This document shows, in pieces, positions 27,245-35,716 of a DNA stretch of 64,000 nucleotides. The stretch covers positions 53,089-117,088 of the forward strand of contig PNNF01000004.1 of NCBI GenBank assembly GCA_013824085.1. Reading direction: 5' to 3'. The translations under genes and the position numbers were made by a program. Every line of letters begins with the position of its first letter. Position 1 is the first letter of the stretch. The notes beneath the pieces are model-generated. The model had not been told where the DNA came from and searched no databases. It saw only the letters and a program-made list of their open reading frames with translations. The DNA comes from Chlorobiaceae bacterium (lineage in GTDB: Bacteria; Bacteroidota; Ignavibacteria; Ignavibacteriales; Ignavibacteriaceae).

Positions 27245-29782
27245 GTGAAAACATATTTGTTACGTATCATCATTTTATTTTTGGTCGCTACAAATTACAA
27301 CTTCTCTCAACCGTTGTTTCCTGATTTTAGAGTATGTAGAGACAACACACCCTCAACGATAATTCAAAATAATCCAAAAATATTTGTAAATGAACCGCAT
27401 GGTTTTTTGATAACTTGGACAGATTATCTTGAAGGAGATGGAGCAATATCTGCGCAACATTTTGATCCTCTCGGAAATAAAGTTGGAGCTAACTTTAAGA
27501 TTTTTGGTGATGAAGATATTGTCTTTAAAGATGAGCTGAGTTTCCTTTCAGTACAAGCGCTCAACTTTTACAATCAACTTTCCGGCGAAGGTTCAATTAA
27601 TTATGTCGGGAGAATTGTAAATCGCAGATCAATATTAAATAACTCATTAAATCTTGCTCACGGCACACTGCCTTGGTGCGGAACAGGTTGGCTTGGAATA
27701 TCTTACTCAATTTTATATCACAAAAATATTTTCCGTAGTTACATTTCAGATGGCGGGCGAGTTTTTTTACGAGAGCTTGATTCAGCAGGGCTGTTGTTGA
27801 ATGAGGAGCAGCTTCGTATTAATTCGGCTGCTTGGGTAAATGCCGAAAAATTAAAAGACAATGATCACGCTTTGTTCTGGTTCAAAGCATTCAGTGATTC
27901 TACACCAATTGGATTGCACGGAAATTTTTATTCTGCAAATAATCAAACTTATGTCGAAAATAAATTCATAGTAACTGATTCGACTTGGATTCAAAGGGGT
28001 TGGGTAACTGCAAACTTCGTTCCGTTGATGCGTATAAAACAAGTTAGCGATTCACTCTATCAATTTTTTTGGATCAGATATAATCCACTGAATTTAACTC
28101 AACATATTTTAAGTTATTGCCAAATTGACAGAAGAGGAAATAGAGTTGGCGAGATCGTTTCAATTCCGATATCTAAACAAAACTTAGTACCTTTCTATTT
28201 AAACTATACGAATTCATTTAACAATAAATTTTCTGTTCTACTCGCCTCAAGAAAAACTTCTCCACGATTGGAAGTCTTTAATGAAATCTATGACTTTCAT
28301 AATGATGGAACATTCACAGGTAATTCCAAAGCCGACACTTCGTTGCACTTTAGATTTAACGAAGATATTTATAAACTTGACGATGAGAAATTTATTGTTA
28401 GCGCAACTGATGATAAGGATATTTATCGCGCTGTCATGCGAAATTTTGTTTTAAGCGATCTTGTAAAAGTGAATGATGACCTGACGGGAAGCAATGAGTC
28501 AAGCCCAGCAATAATAACGAAGAACGAAAATACTAATTTGATTTTGTGGCGTGATGAAATTTCAACGCGAGGTAGATTCATAAATTCAAATGGAAATTTT
28601 GTAGGCGACGAGAAAGTAATTGGTGCTGCTGGGGTTCAATTCTTATCTGACGGAACAGCAATTGGAATTTGGATTAATCAAATTGAAGAGAATAAATTTA
28701 ACACTGGATTTATTTATTATGACAATCAATTCAATGAAGTAAGACGAGACACTTTTACTTATGCAAACATTGCGGCAAGAATTGAATCTGGGCAAATCAC
28801 TTTTCGTCTATTGAATGATACTTCCATCGTAGTTCTCTACAGAATCGATAATCAAATTCGTGCACGCTTGTTGGACGTTCGCGGAAATCAAAAGAAAGAT
28901 ATATTCCTCCAAACACAAACTTGGGGATTTAGGTTTGGCAGCTATCTTCACGATAGAAATAATTTTTATCTGACTTGGAACGGAATGCTTCAGCTTTATG
29001 ACAACAACTTAAATGTTACTTCTCCACTCTCAAGTGGTTCGATTGATGTCTATTTGGGCAACCACAAATATTTTTCTTTTAGACTAATTCGTCGAGACTT
29101 TATGACAAGTTTTCATGAGGGATTTATCTTTTCAACCGCTGGTGATACGATTAGAAAAAATATTCGCTTGGTCGATGGCGCAGAACATTTTTCTGCTTTT
29201 CCAATTGATGAAAATTCTTTTTTAACTGTTTATCAGATATCTGGCAAGACGTATGCAAGGGCTTTCAACATTGACTTAACTCCACTTAAACCACATGTAA
29301 TTATTCACGATAATTCACTCGGTAAAAAAAGACAATTTTTTACGTTAGAGAATTCAGGCAAAACTTATTTTGCATGGTCAGATAATCGGAATGGAAACTA
29401 TGATATTTTTTCAAACATATTTGAAACAAATATTTTAACATCTATCAATGATATACAGACAGAAATTATCCCAGATAAATTTACGCTTTTTCAAAATTAT
29501 CCTAATCCATTCAATCCAATAACAAAAATAAAATATGTAATTCCAAGTGGAGTTAGTAATTCACGAACTGCCGATTTGCATGTTACACTAAAAATTTACG
29601 ATGTGCTTGGAAGAGAAGTTGCTACACTTGTTGATGAAATAAAGTCGCCTGGTCTTTATACAGTTGATTTTTCAATCGCAGACTTAAATTTATCGAGTGG
29701 AGTCTTTTTTTATAAATTATTTGCTAACAAATCTAATGATGAGCAATTTGTTGAAACTAAAAAAATGATACTACTTAAATAA
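27245..29782 (+). CDS. Secreted protein with a type IX secretion C-terminal sorting domain
   Basis: 845 residues from the chosen GTG at 27245, which has AAGGAG six bases upstream; this gives a proper signal peptide (KTYLLRIIILFLVATNYNFSQ). Residues about 30-750 are a long, repetitive beta-rich domain (recurring FLITWTDY, NLILWRDE, GIWINQIEE, FYLTWNG, FAWSDNRNGNYDIF) that looks like repeated propeller or Kelch-type blades. The last 85 or so residues are a T9SS Por-type sorting domain: KFTLFQNYPNPFNPITKI, then IYDVLGREVATLVDE, ending in KKMILLK. The cargo is therefore probably secreted and surface-attached. The YPNPFNP variant is typical of Ignavibacteria and relatives. Confidence 0.85.
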   Translation: MKTYLLRIIILFLVATNYNFSQPLFPDFRVCRDNTPSTIIQNNPKIFVNEPHGFLITWTDYLEGDGAISAQHFDPLGNKVGANFKIFGDEDIVFKDELSFLSVQALNFYNQLSGEGSINYVGRIVNRRSILNNSLNLAHGTLPWCGTGWLGISYSILYHKNIFRSYISDGGRVFLRELDSAGLLLNEEQLRINSAAWVNAEKLKDNDHALFWFKAFSDSTPIGLHGNFYSANNQTYVENKFIVTDSTWIQRGWVTANFVPLMRIKQVSDSLYQFFWIRYNPLNLTQHILSYCQIDRRGNRVGEIVSIPISKQNLVPFYLNYTNSFNNKFSVLLASRKTSPRLEVFNEIYDFHNDGTFTGNSKADTSLHFRFNEDIYKLDDEKFIVSATDDKDIYRAVMRNFVLSDLVKVNDDLTGSNESSPAIITKNENTNLILWRDEISTRGRFINSNGNFVGDEKVIGAAGVQFLSDGTAIGIWINQIEENKFNTGFIYYDNQFNEVRRDTFTYANIAARIESGQITFRLLNDTSIVVLYRIDNQIRARLLDVRGNQKKDIFLQTQTWGFRFGSYLHDRNNFYLTWNGMLQLYDNNLNVTSPLSSGSIDVYLGNHKYFSFRLIRRDFMTSFHEGFIFSTAGDTIRKNIRLVDGAEHFSAFPIDENSFLTVYQISGKTYARAFNIDLTPLKPHVIIHDNSLGKKRQFFTLENSGKTYFAWSDNRNGNYDIFSNIFETNILTSINDIQTEIIPDKFTLFQNYPNPFNPITKIKYVIPSGVSNSRTADLHVTLKIYDVLGREVATLVDEIKSPGLYTVDFSIADLNLSSGVFFYKLFANKSNDEQFVETKKMILLK

Positions 29783-29801
29783 AATCAAAAACAGATTGAG
29801 A

Positions 29802-29850
29802 GAGAGGATATTTTTTGGAAGTACATTCGAATAATATCTTCTCTTTCACT
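29802..29850 (+). terminator. Probable terminator of the type IX substrate gene
   Basis: An 11-bp stem with one G-T pair, GAGAGGATATT / AATATCTTCTC, loop about 20 bases, followed by a T-rich but interrupted stretch. Confidence 0.5.
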
Positions 29851-29928
29851 TCCTCATTTTAATAACAATTATTTAAAGCTTTTGAATAAATTTGTAGCAT
29901 TGAATAATTATCCAAGTTAGAGTTTCAG

Positions 29929-30819
29929 ATGCCTTTACTCGGTGAGATTTTTGCGTTACTAACAGCGTTACTCTGGTCTGCAACATCTTTAATATTTGCA
30001 GAAGCTGCAAATAGGATTGGTTCCATTCAACTCAATATTAACAGACTAATTTTTGCATTAGTAATTTTATCAGTCGCAATTTTTAGCTTCCAAATTGAAA
30101 TCGCTCTCACTTCCACGCAGCTAATTTATTTGGCAATCAGTGGAATTATCGGCTTAGTAATAGGAGATCATTTTTTATTCAAAGCATATCAACATATTGG
30201 GCCAAGATTCACGATGTTGTTGATGGCGCTTTCTCCCGGTTTAACTGCAATTTTCGGAATTTTTCTTTTCAATGAATTTTTAAGTTTGTGGGGAACGCTT
30301 GGAGTATTGATAACATTGGCTGGAATTGCACTCGTTATTCTTGAGAAAAAAGAGATTCCAAATGCAAAATATAAAATTAGTAGAGTCGGAATTTTGTTTG
30401 GAATTATTGCTGCAATTGGGCAGTCAGTCGGATTAATTTTTGCAAAGTTCGCTTTTGAAATTTCTTATGTGAATGGCTTTACTGCAGCATTCTATCGAAT
30501 ATTCTTCTCTGTGATTCTACTTTTTCCTTTTCTGATTTTATTGCGAAAATATCACAATCCAATTTTACTTTATAAAAAAGATCTAAAAGCACTTTGGTTG
30601 ACAATCGCTGGTAGCATTGTTGGACCTGTGTTGGGAATTAGCTTTAGTATGATTGCAATAACTTACACTAAAATTGGAATTGCCGCAACACTAATGTCAA
30701 CAATGCCAATAATAATGGTGCCGATGATAATATTTATTTATAAAGAAAAAATTTCTTCACGAAGTATTTTAGGTGCTGTAATTGCAGTGGCGGGAATAGC
30801 AATCTTATTTTTAAAGTAA
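29929..30819 (+). CDS. EamA-family (DMT) membrane transporter
   Basis: 296 residues with about ten hydrophobic helices in two EamA halves (LLGEIFALLTALLWSATSL at 2-20; FGIIAAIGQSVGLIFAKFAFEI in the second half). The end of each half has the GTLGVLITLAGIALVIL / SILGAVIAVAGIAILFL pattern. The family exports amino acids, drugs or metabolites; the substrate is not readable. A second member is at 35717-36631. Immediately downstream of its stop lies the 8-bp tandem repeat. Confidence 0.88.
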   Translation: MPLLGEIFALLTALLWSATSLIFAEAANRIGSIQLNINRLIFALVILSVAIFSFQIEIALTSTQLIYLAISGIIGLVIGDHFLFKAYQHIGPRFTMLLMALSPGLTAIFGIFLFNEFLSLWGTLGVLITLAGIALVILEKKEIPNAKYKISRVGILFGIIAAIGQSVGLIFAKFAFEISYVNGFTAAFYRIFFSVILLFPFLILLRKYHNPILLYKKDLKALWLTIAGSIVGPVLGISFSMIAITYTKIGIAATLMSTMPIIMVPMIIFIYKEKISSRSILGAVIAVAGIAILFLK

Positions 30820-30832
30820 ATTAATTTTTTTG

Positions 30833-30920
30833 ATTGTAGAATTGCAGGATTGCAGGATTGCAGGATTGCAGGATTGAAGGATTGAAGGATTGAAGGATTG
30901 AAGGATTGAAGGATTGAAGA
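30833..30920. repeat. 8-bp tandem repeat (microsatellite-like)
   Basis: Eleven head-to-tail units of 8 bases: one degenerate ATTGTAGA, four ATTGCAGG, then six ATTGAAG(G/A). It starts 14 bases after the EamA stop. The switch from C to A in the fifth base in one block suggests expansion by slippage in two phases. Reading it on the minus strand gives a repeating NPAILQS-type peptide with no gene signals. Confidence 0.9.
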
Positions 30921-31365
30921 ATTACCAATTACGAATTTTCTTAATGATGTCATCGTTGGCTTCGATTTACTCAGCCAACAAATTGTGTTAAGTAAAAATA
31001 GAATTACAAAATTTTCAATCATTCCAATTCAATTGTCCCACTTGTCTCCAAAGGCCCAGCAGCAAAAAAACACGATTAACGATTTATGATTCGAGATTGT
31101 AATCTGATTTCAGAACAAGGATTAACGATTGCTGATTTCTGATGTAACAACAACACGTTACTTTGTGGGACTTTGTGTGCACTTTGTGAAACTCTGTGAC
31201 CTTGTTCATTAAAAAAACTCTTTATGATTTACCAAATTAATCTTTGCATCACTGCAGCTTTGCGAGATTATTTTATCTCTTTTGTAACTTCTTTCTAAAT
31301 TCTATTTTATCTAAAGCAAAAAAAATTATTATCTTTTAGATTAAAATGTAGAAAGAAAATAACAG
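30921..31365. other. Repeat-rich intergenic region
   Basis: About 445 bases with no coding signal. It contains a GTTGGCT/AGCCAAC hairpin (30955-30979), two ACGATTAACGATT-like words (about 31075 and 31123), and a phased ACTTTGTG array (31160-31198). It looks like a place where short repeats accumulate. Confidence 0.55.
31160..31198 (+). repeat. Phased ACTTTGTG array
   Basis: Four copies of ACTTTGTG (the last ACTCTGTG) start at 31160, 31170, 31181 and 31191, that is every 10-11 bases, one helical turn. A related CTGTG series lies in the element at 11098-11242. Confidence 0.6.
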
Positions 31366-32322
31366 ATGGAAAAAGCACTTAATGGAATTCATCACATAAC
31401 TGTAATTGCTGGCAACCCGCAAGACAATTATGATTTTTACACTCAACCGCTCGGTTTGAGAATGATAAAAAAGACGATCAACTTTGATGCACCCGATGTA
31501 TATCATCTTTACTATGCCGATGAAAAAGGAACTCCCGGCACAGTTTTAACTTTTTTCCCATTTCCAAATGCAACACGCGGAAAAAGAGGCACACGTGAAA
31601 TTAGCATTGTCTCTTTCAGCGTTCCATCAGCATCGTTAAATTATTGGATTGATCGCTTCGCAAAATTAGCAATTGAGTTTGACGTCTCCTCAAAAAAATT
31701 CGGTTATGACTACATCACACTTTTCGATCCTGACGGAATGAAAATAGAAATCGTTGCTGATCCTAATGCCGATATGATTGAAGGCTGGGACAATGGTGAT
31801 ATACCTAAAGAACATTCAATCAGAAAATTTTTTGGTGCAACATTTAATTTGAATAAAGCAGCAGAAACTGAAAAACTACTTTCTCAAATAATGGGAATGA
31901 GTTTTATAAAAAGTGAAAATAATATTAAGCGATATTCTTCAGGAAAAGATGAGAGTCTTTGCTTCGTAGATATTGTTGAGAATGTAAATGGAAACTATGC
32001 GGTAAGCAGTGCGGGCAGTGTTCATCACATTGCGTGGCGTACTGCGAATGATGAAGAACAAATAAATTGGCGTAACAAATTTTTACAAGCTGGGTATCAT
32101 CCAACTGAAGTTGTTGATCGAAATTATTTTCATTCAATTTATTTTCGCGAACCGGGTGGAATTCTTTTTGAGATAGCTACTGATCAGCCGGGCTTTATGG
32201 TTGACGAAACTTTTGAGTCACTCGGCACAGAATTAAAACTTCCGCCGTGGTACGAGAGCAAAAGAAAAACAATTGAAAGTGGTTTAATGCTGATAAAAAC
32301 AAAAACATCTTCGAAGAAATAA
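31366..32322 (+). CDS. VOC-family ring-cleaving dioxygenase (MhqO-like)
   Basis: 318 residues, with two VOC/glyoxalase modules (residues 5-135 and 150-285). Metal ligand candidates: His in GIHHITV near residue 9, His in SVHHIAWR and Glu in GGILFEIATD, as in extradiol dioxygenases of the hydroquinone/catechol type. The size and YDFYTQPLGLRMIKKTINFD region are like MhqO/MhqA proteins. A phospholipase/carboxylesterase-type hydrolase of the MhqD kind follows 360 bases later. The aromatic substrate is inferred only. It could be a different VOC enzyme. Confidence 0.75.
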   Translation: MEKALNGIHHITVIAGNPQDNYDFYTQPLGLRMIKKTINFDAPDVYHLYYADEKGTPGTVLTFFPFPNATRGKRGTREISIVSFSVPSASLNYWIDRFAKLAIEFDVSSKKFGYDYITLFDPDGMKIEIVADPNADMIEGWDNGDIPKEHSIRKFFGATFNLNKAAETEKLLSQIMGMSFIKSENNIKRYSSGKDESLCFVDIVENVNGNYAVSSAGSVHHIAWRTANDEEQINWRNKFLQAGYHPTEVVDRNYFHSIYFREPGGILFEIATDQPGFMVDETFESLGTELKLPPWYESKRKTIESGLMLIKTKTSSKK

Positions 32323-32682
32323 AAAAAAAGTAACAAGAAATATTGTTGTTCGTTTTGCAAAATCGAAAAAGTGTCCTTCTATAAATTCAGAATTACTTAT
32401 GGAAACGAGTGAAAAACAACCTTGTTATTTTTAAACTATTTTTTTGCGTGAAGATGAAATATTTCACTGCAGTCAATAATGGCATTACGCTAATTATCAC
32501 AAGAAATAAAGCAGATTATAAACGAAGCAAGATTGATACTCTAACCGCTGAAGAATTTCTCAAAAGTTTAACTGATTAAACAAAAATATTTTGCTTATAT
32601 ACATTTTATAGATTCGAAAATTTATTTATAATTTTAAGAAATATTTATTCCATCAACTATCATTAAACAAAAAATTATTTTT
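32323..32682 (+). other. Intergenic region holding a PIN-domain remnant
   Basis: 360 bases between the dioxygenase and hydrolase genes. The only coding trace is the fragment at 32454-32579. Confidence 0.6.
32454..32579 (+). pseudogene. C-terminal fragment of a PIN-domain (VapC-type) toxin
   Basis: An in-frame stretch of 41 residues ends ADYKRSKIDTLTAEEFLKSL, preceded by GITLIITRNK. The order LIITRN-x-x-DYK-x-SKI-x-x-LT-x-EEFL is the typical C-terminus of VapC-like PIN toxins. The N-terminal catalytic part (first conserved acidic residues) is missing, and the frame further upstream (32400-32450) does not resemble a PIN domain. No antitoxin gene is visible. It is thus a decayed toxin gene. Confidence 0.65.
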
Positions 32683-33330
32683 ATGCCCAACACAACAAGT
32701 TTAAGTATTCATTCTGGTTTACCTGTTTATCAAAGCGGCAAAAGTATTGATGATGCTAAAGCTGCAATAATAATGATTCATGGCAGAGGAGCAACCGCAG
32801 AAAGTATTTTATCTCTCGCATCTGAATTTACTAACAAAGAGATCGCTTACATCGCACCACAAGCATTTCAAAATAGTTGGTATCCATTTAGTTTTTTACA
32901 ACCAATAAAATCAAATGAACCGTACTTAAGTTCTGCTTTAAGTGTCATCGATAATTTAGTCGTTCAACTCATTAACAAAAATTATAAAACTGAAAATATT
33001 TTTCTTCTCGGCTTTTCTCAAGGCGCTTGCTTAACGTTAGAATATGCAGCAAGGAATCCAAAAAAATTTGGTGGAATATTTGGCTTGAGTGGTGGACTAA
33101 TCGGTCCGCCCGACACACCAAGAAATTATTCAGGAAGTTTTAATAACACGACTATTTTTTTAGGATGCAGCAACATCGACCCACATATTCCTAAAGAAAG
33201 AGTCGATGAAACTGAAGATGTATTTTTAAAAATGAATGCTTCTGTTACAAAAAAAATTTACGAAGGTATGGCACACACTATCATTCAAGATGAAATTGAT
33301 TTTATCAATGCAATCTTAAACTCAAAATAA
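32683..33330 (+). CDS. Alpha/beta hydrolase, phospholipase/carboxylesterase type (MhqD-like)
   Basis: 215 residues. Abhydrolase_2 family: the oxyanion segment IIMIHGRGATAES, the nucleophile elbow GFSQGA with Ser112, an Asp in GCSNIDPHIP and His in GMAHTI. It probably acts on esters in the cytoplasm. Its position next to a VOC dioxygenase resembles the quinone/hydroquinone-detoxification gene set (mhqO with mhqD), so an acyl or ring-cleavage product could be the substrate. The PIN remnant lies between the two genes, so the pair may no longer be an operon. Confidence 0.82.
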   Translation: MPNTTSLSIHSGLPVYQSGKSIDDAKAAIIMIHGRGATAESILSLASEFTNKEIAYIAPQAFQNSWYPFSFLQPIKSNEPYLSSALSVIDNLVVQLINKNYKTENIFLLGFSQGACLTLEYAARNPKKFGGIFGLSGGLIGPPDTPRNYSGSFNNTTIFLGCSNIDPHIPKERVDETEDVFLKMNASVTKKIYEGMAHTIIQDEIDFINAILNSK

Positions 33331-33374
33331 ATTGCTGAATTAACCGATAAAATTTTTTAGAAATTTCACTCACT

Positions 33375-33845
33375 CTACGCAGGAGTAATTCTTTCTAAAT
33401 ATTTTGTATAATCTGTAATCTGAGGTTCATATTTTTCTGCTACCAACTTAGACGATATTAAAAAATCGGAAGTTGCTCTGTTGCACGCAGTTGGAATATT
33501 ATAGACGACGGCAATTCTCAGTAATGCTTTAACGTCAACATCGTGTGGATGCGGCTGCATCGGATCCCAAAAGAAAATTAGCAGATCTATCAGTTCATCA
33601 GCAATCATTGCCCCAAGTTGTTGGTCACCGCCAAACGGACCCGACTTAAGTTTTAATATATTATGTTTAATACCATCACCTTCGTCTAAGTTTTTGTGAA
33701 TTGTTGCTTCCACAAGTTTTCCTGTCGTTCCTGTGCATATCAATTTATGATTAAGCAACGATTTCCAATTCCACGCAACCCATTCTACTAAATCTTTTTT
33801 ACAATTGTCATGCGCAACGAGTGCAATTCTTTTTGATATTTCCAT
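33375..33845 (-). CDS. mgsA: Methylglyoxal synthase
   Basis: 156 residues, usual length. Converts dihydroxyacetone phosphate to methylglyoxal and phosphate. Seen: IALVAHDNCKKDLVEW, ICTGTTGKL, LKSGPFGGDQQLGAMI with the catalytic Asp in GGDQQ, and PMQPHPHDVDVKALLR with the catalytic His in PHDVDV. Convergent with the hydrolase. Allosteric phosphate control is known for the family. Confidence 0.95.
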   Translation of the reverse strand: MEISKRIALVAHDNCKKDLVEWVAWNWKSLLNHKLICTGTTGKLVEATIHKNLDEGDGIKHNILKLKSGPFGGDQQLGAMIADELIDLLIFFWDPMQPHPHDVDVKALLRIAVVYNIPTACNRATSDFLISSKLVAEKYEPQITDYTKYLERITPA

Positions 33846-34171
33846 AATTGTTCCTTAAAATTATTTAATCATTTCTTGCTTCGTTATTCAAATTTAACTA
33901 ACAAATCATTTCACTTTCTACTATACAAAATATTTATGATTGAGTAAACTTTGCAATTAGTTCTCATTATATTTTTGTTACTAAATCAACCGAGTAATAT
34001 TGCTTCATCACAATATTATTTTTTTAATGTTATGCTTTAGTTGTTTCTTATTTTATAATTTTTTGGAAGCGACTCTTAAATGAGATTTATAGAAAATTAG
34101 AATTGTAATTTGTAATCAATTTCATAATTTTATTTAATTGAAAATAATTTTAAAATACTTGAGGAGTTATA
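33846..34171. other. Divergent intergenic region with a hairpin
   Basis: 326 AT-rich bases between mgsA and the DUF1761 gene. A hairpin AATATTG-8-CAATATT at 33996-34017 followed by a T run lies on the plus strand; with no gene upstream on that strand it could be a leader attenuator for the DUF1761 gene or chance. A GAGGAG RBS precedes 34172. Confidence 0.45.
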
Positions 34172-34579
34172 ATGGAAGGTGCACAGATTCACATAAATTT
34201 TTTAGCAGTGTTCGTTTCCTCTATTTTGGCATTTGTAGTTGGATTCCTTTGGTATGGACCAATTTTTGGCAAAACTTGGGTGAAAGAAATGGGTTTTACT
34301 GAAGAGAGTTTGAAGAAGTCAAACTATGCGCTAATATTTTCTTTCGCATTTGGTTTAACTTTAATAATTGCTCTCAACCTCTCTGCTTTTTTAGGCAGTG
34401 AACCAAATCTTGTTTGGGGCATGACTGCGGGCGCCCTTGCTGGTATTGGCTGGGTTTCAACTTCACTTGGAATTACTTATTTGTTCGGAAGAAAATCTTT
34501 AAAATTATTTTTCATCGATGCGGGCTACAGTGCAGTAACTTACACATTAATGGGTGCAATACTTGGAGTTTGGAAATAA
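34172..34579 (+). CDS. DUF1761-family membrane protein
   Basis: 135 residues with four predicted transmembrane helices. The family signature is FLWYGPIFGKTWVKEMGF near residue 25 and WVSTSLGITYLFGRKSLK in the C-terminal half, as in DUF1761 proteins. Unknown function; always a small integral membrane protein. Preceded by a strong RBS. Transcribed alone. Confidence 0.85.
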   Translation: MEGAQIHINFLAVFVSSILAFVVGFLWYGPIFGKTWVKEMGFTEESLKKSNYALIFSFAFGLTLIIALNLSAFLGSEPNLVWGMTAGALAGIGWVSTSLGITYLFGRKSLKLFFIDAGYSAVTYTLMGAILGVWK

Positions 34580-34648
34580 TTTTCTGGGCGTGAAATTTTT
34601 CTAAAACAAGAATCAAACATCAGATTTAATTCTGCTTTTATTTTGATT

Positions 34649-35662
34649 TTATTTTTTCAAAAATAATTTTATCGCATCGCTGCATCTTTTTAATTCACAA
34701 CCAACTGCCAAATGTCCGCAGTTGTTATCAAGAATTAATATTTCAGAATTTAATACCTTAGCGAATTCAATTGCTGGTGCTGGGTTTACTAGGTTATCCT
34801 GCTTTCCAACAATAATAAAAAGTTTTGTTTTAATATTTTTTGCTGCCTCATCCATCGAACCAGAAAAATATTTTGAAATATCATGTCCCATGATCGCCTT
34901 TATTTGTAAGGCTTTGTTATAACTAGTAAATATTTTTGAGGGCTTAATATTAAGCGTTTTTAGTAAATCCTCAAATTTTTCGGGAGAATATTTATTATTT
35001 AAGTATTCAGGAGTTCTCACGAGCAGCTCAGAAATTTTATTAATTATTTTATTAATTTCTTCGTAAGTGTTTGTGTTATGTGCATGATTAATCAACTCAA
35101 GCTGTATCTGCCATATCAAAAGATCGTTTGTAGTTAATTTTGGAGTAGCTGCATAAGTGATTGCTTTTTTAATGAAGTCCGGATAAGCGACAAGCCACTC
35201 AAAAACCTGCATTCCTCCCATTGAGCCGCCAATTGCAGCAAATAAATTTTCTATCCCAAGATGTTCAACTAAAACTTTATGTTGCGCATTTACCATATCT
35301 CTAATTGAAATATTTGGAAATTTCTCATTCGGCTGACTAATACTATTTGACGGCGATGTTGAAACACCATTCCCGAGAGCATCAAAAGCGATAATAAAAT
35401 AGTTTAAAGTGTCAACAATTTTATCGTTCCCAATTATTTTTTCTATTGATTCAGAGGCTCCGCCAAACCATGAACAATAAATTATTGCATTATTTTTTTC
35501 TGCATTTAATTCCCCAAAAGTTCTGAAACCAATTTGACAATTCTCAATTACTAATCCATTTTCAAGTTGTAGGTTTCCAATATCTGCATATTTTTGTATT
35601 GATTGTGAAAATAGTAAATGGCTAAGTAGAATTGTTAGAAGGAAAATCTGTTTTGTTTTCAT
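34649..35662 (-). CDS. Secreted alpha/beta hydrolase of the homoserine-acetyltransferase (MetX) family
   Basis: 337 residues from the ATG at 35662 (MKTKQIF), with a signal peptide (to FSQS). Seen: LENGLVIENCQIGFRTFGELN, the nucleophile elbow IGGSMGGMQVFEW, DALGNGVSTSPSNS and the His in NCGHLAVG. The GGSMGG motif and surrounding sequence are of the MetX/homoserine O-acetyltransferase type. However a signal peptide is unusual for that biosynthetic enzyme, and the C-terminal part is shorter, so it is more likely a periplasmic esterase or acyltransferase derived from this family than a methionine-biosynthesis enzyme. Confidence 0.72.
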   Translation of the reverse strand: MKTKQIFLLTILLSHLLFSQSIQKYADIGNLQLENGLVIENCQIGFRTFGELNAEKNNAIIYCSWFGGASESIEKIIGNDKIVDTLNYFIIAFDALGNGVSTSPSNSISQPNEKFPNISIRDMVNAQHKVLVEHLGIENLFAAIGGSMGGMQVFEWLVAYPDFIKKAITYAATPKLTTNDLLIWQIQLELINHAHNTNTYEEINKIINKISELLVRTPEYLNNKYSPEKFEDLLKTLNIKPSKIFTSYNKALQIKAIMGHDISKYFSGSMDEAAKNIKTKLFIIVGKQDNLVNPAPAIEFAKVLNSEILILDNNCGHLAVGCELKRCSDAIKLFLKK

Positions 35663-35716
35663 AATCATTATATTTTTTTTTAATTCAACTTACAAAACTA
35701 CATTAAACTATTGGGA

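Noticed and set aside
30833..30920. Possible CRISPR array
   Set aside because: Units are only 8 bp and head-to-tail with no spacers, so it is a simple tandem repeat.
30738..31022. Minus-strand open frame covering the 8-bp repeat
   Set aside because: It overlaps the EamA gene and its repeating peptide comes only from the tandem repeat.
33996..34017. Terminator on the plus strand
   Set aside because: No plus-strand gene lies upstream of it within reach, so it is listed only as a hairpin in the intergenic entry.
34649..35662. Biosynthetic homoserine O-acetyltransferase
   Set aside because: A signal peptide is present and no other methionine gene is near. I keep only the fold-level assignment.
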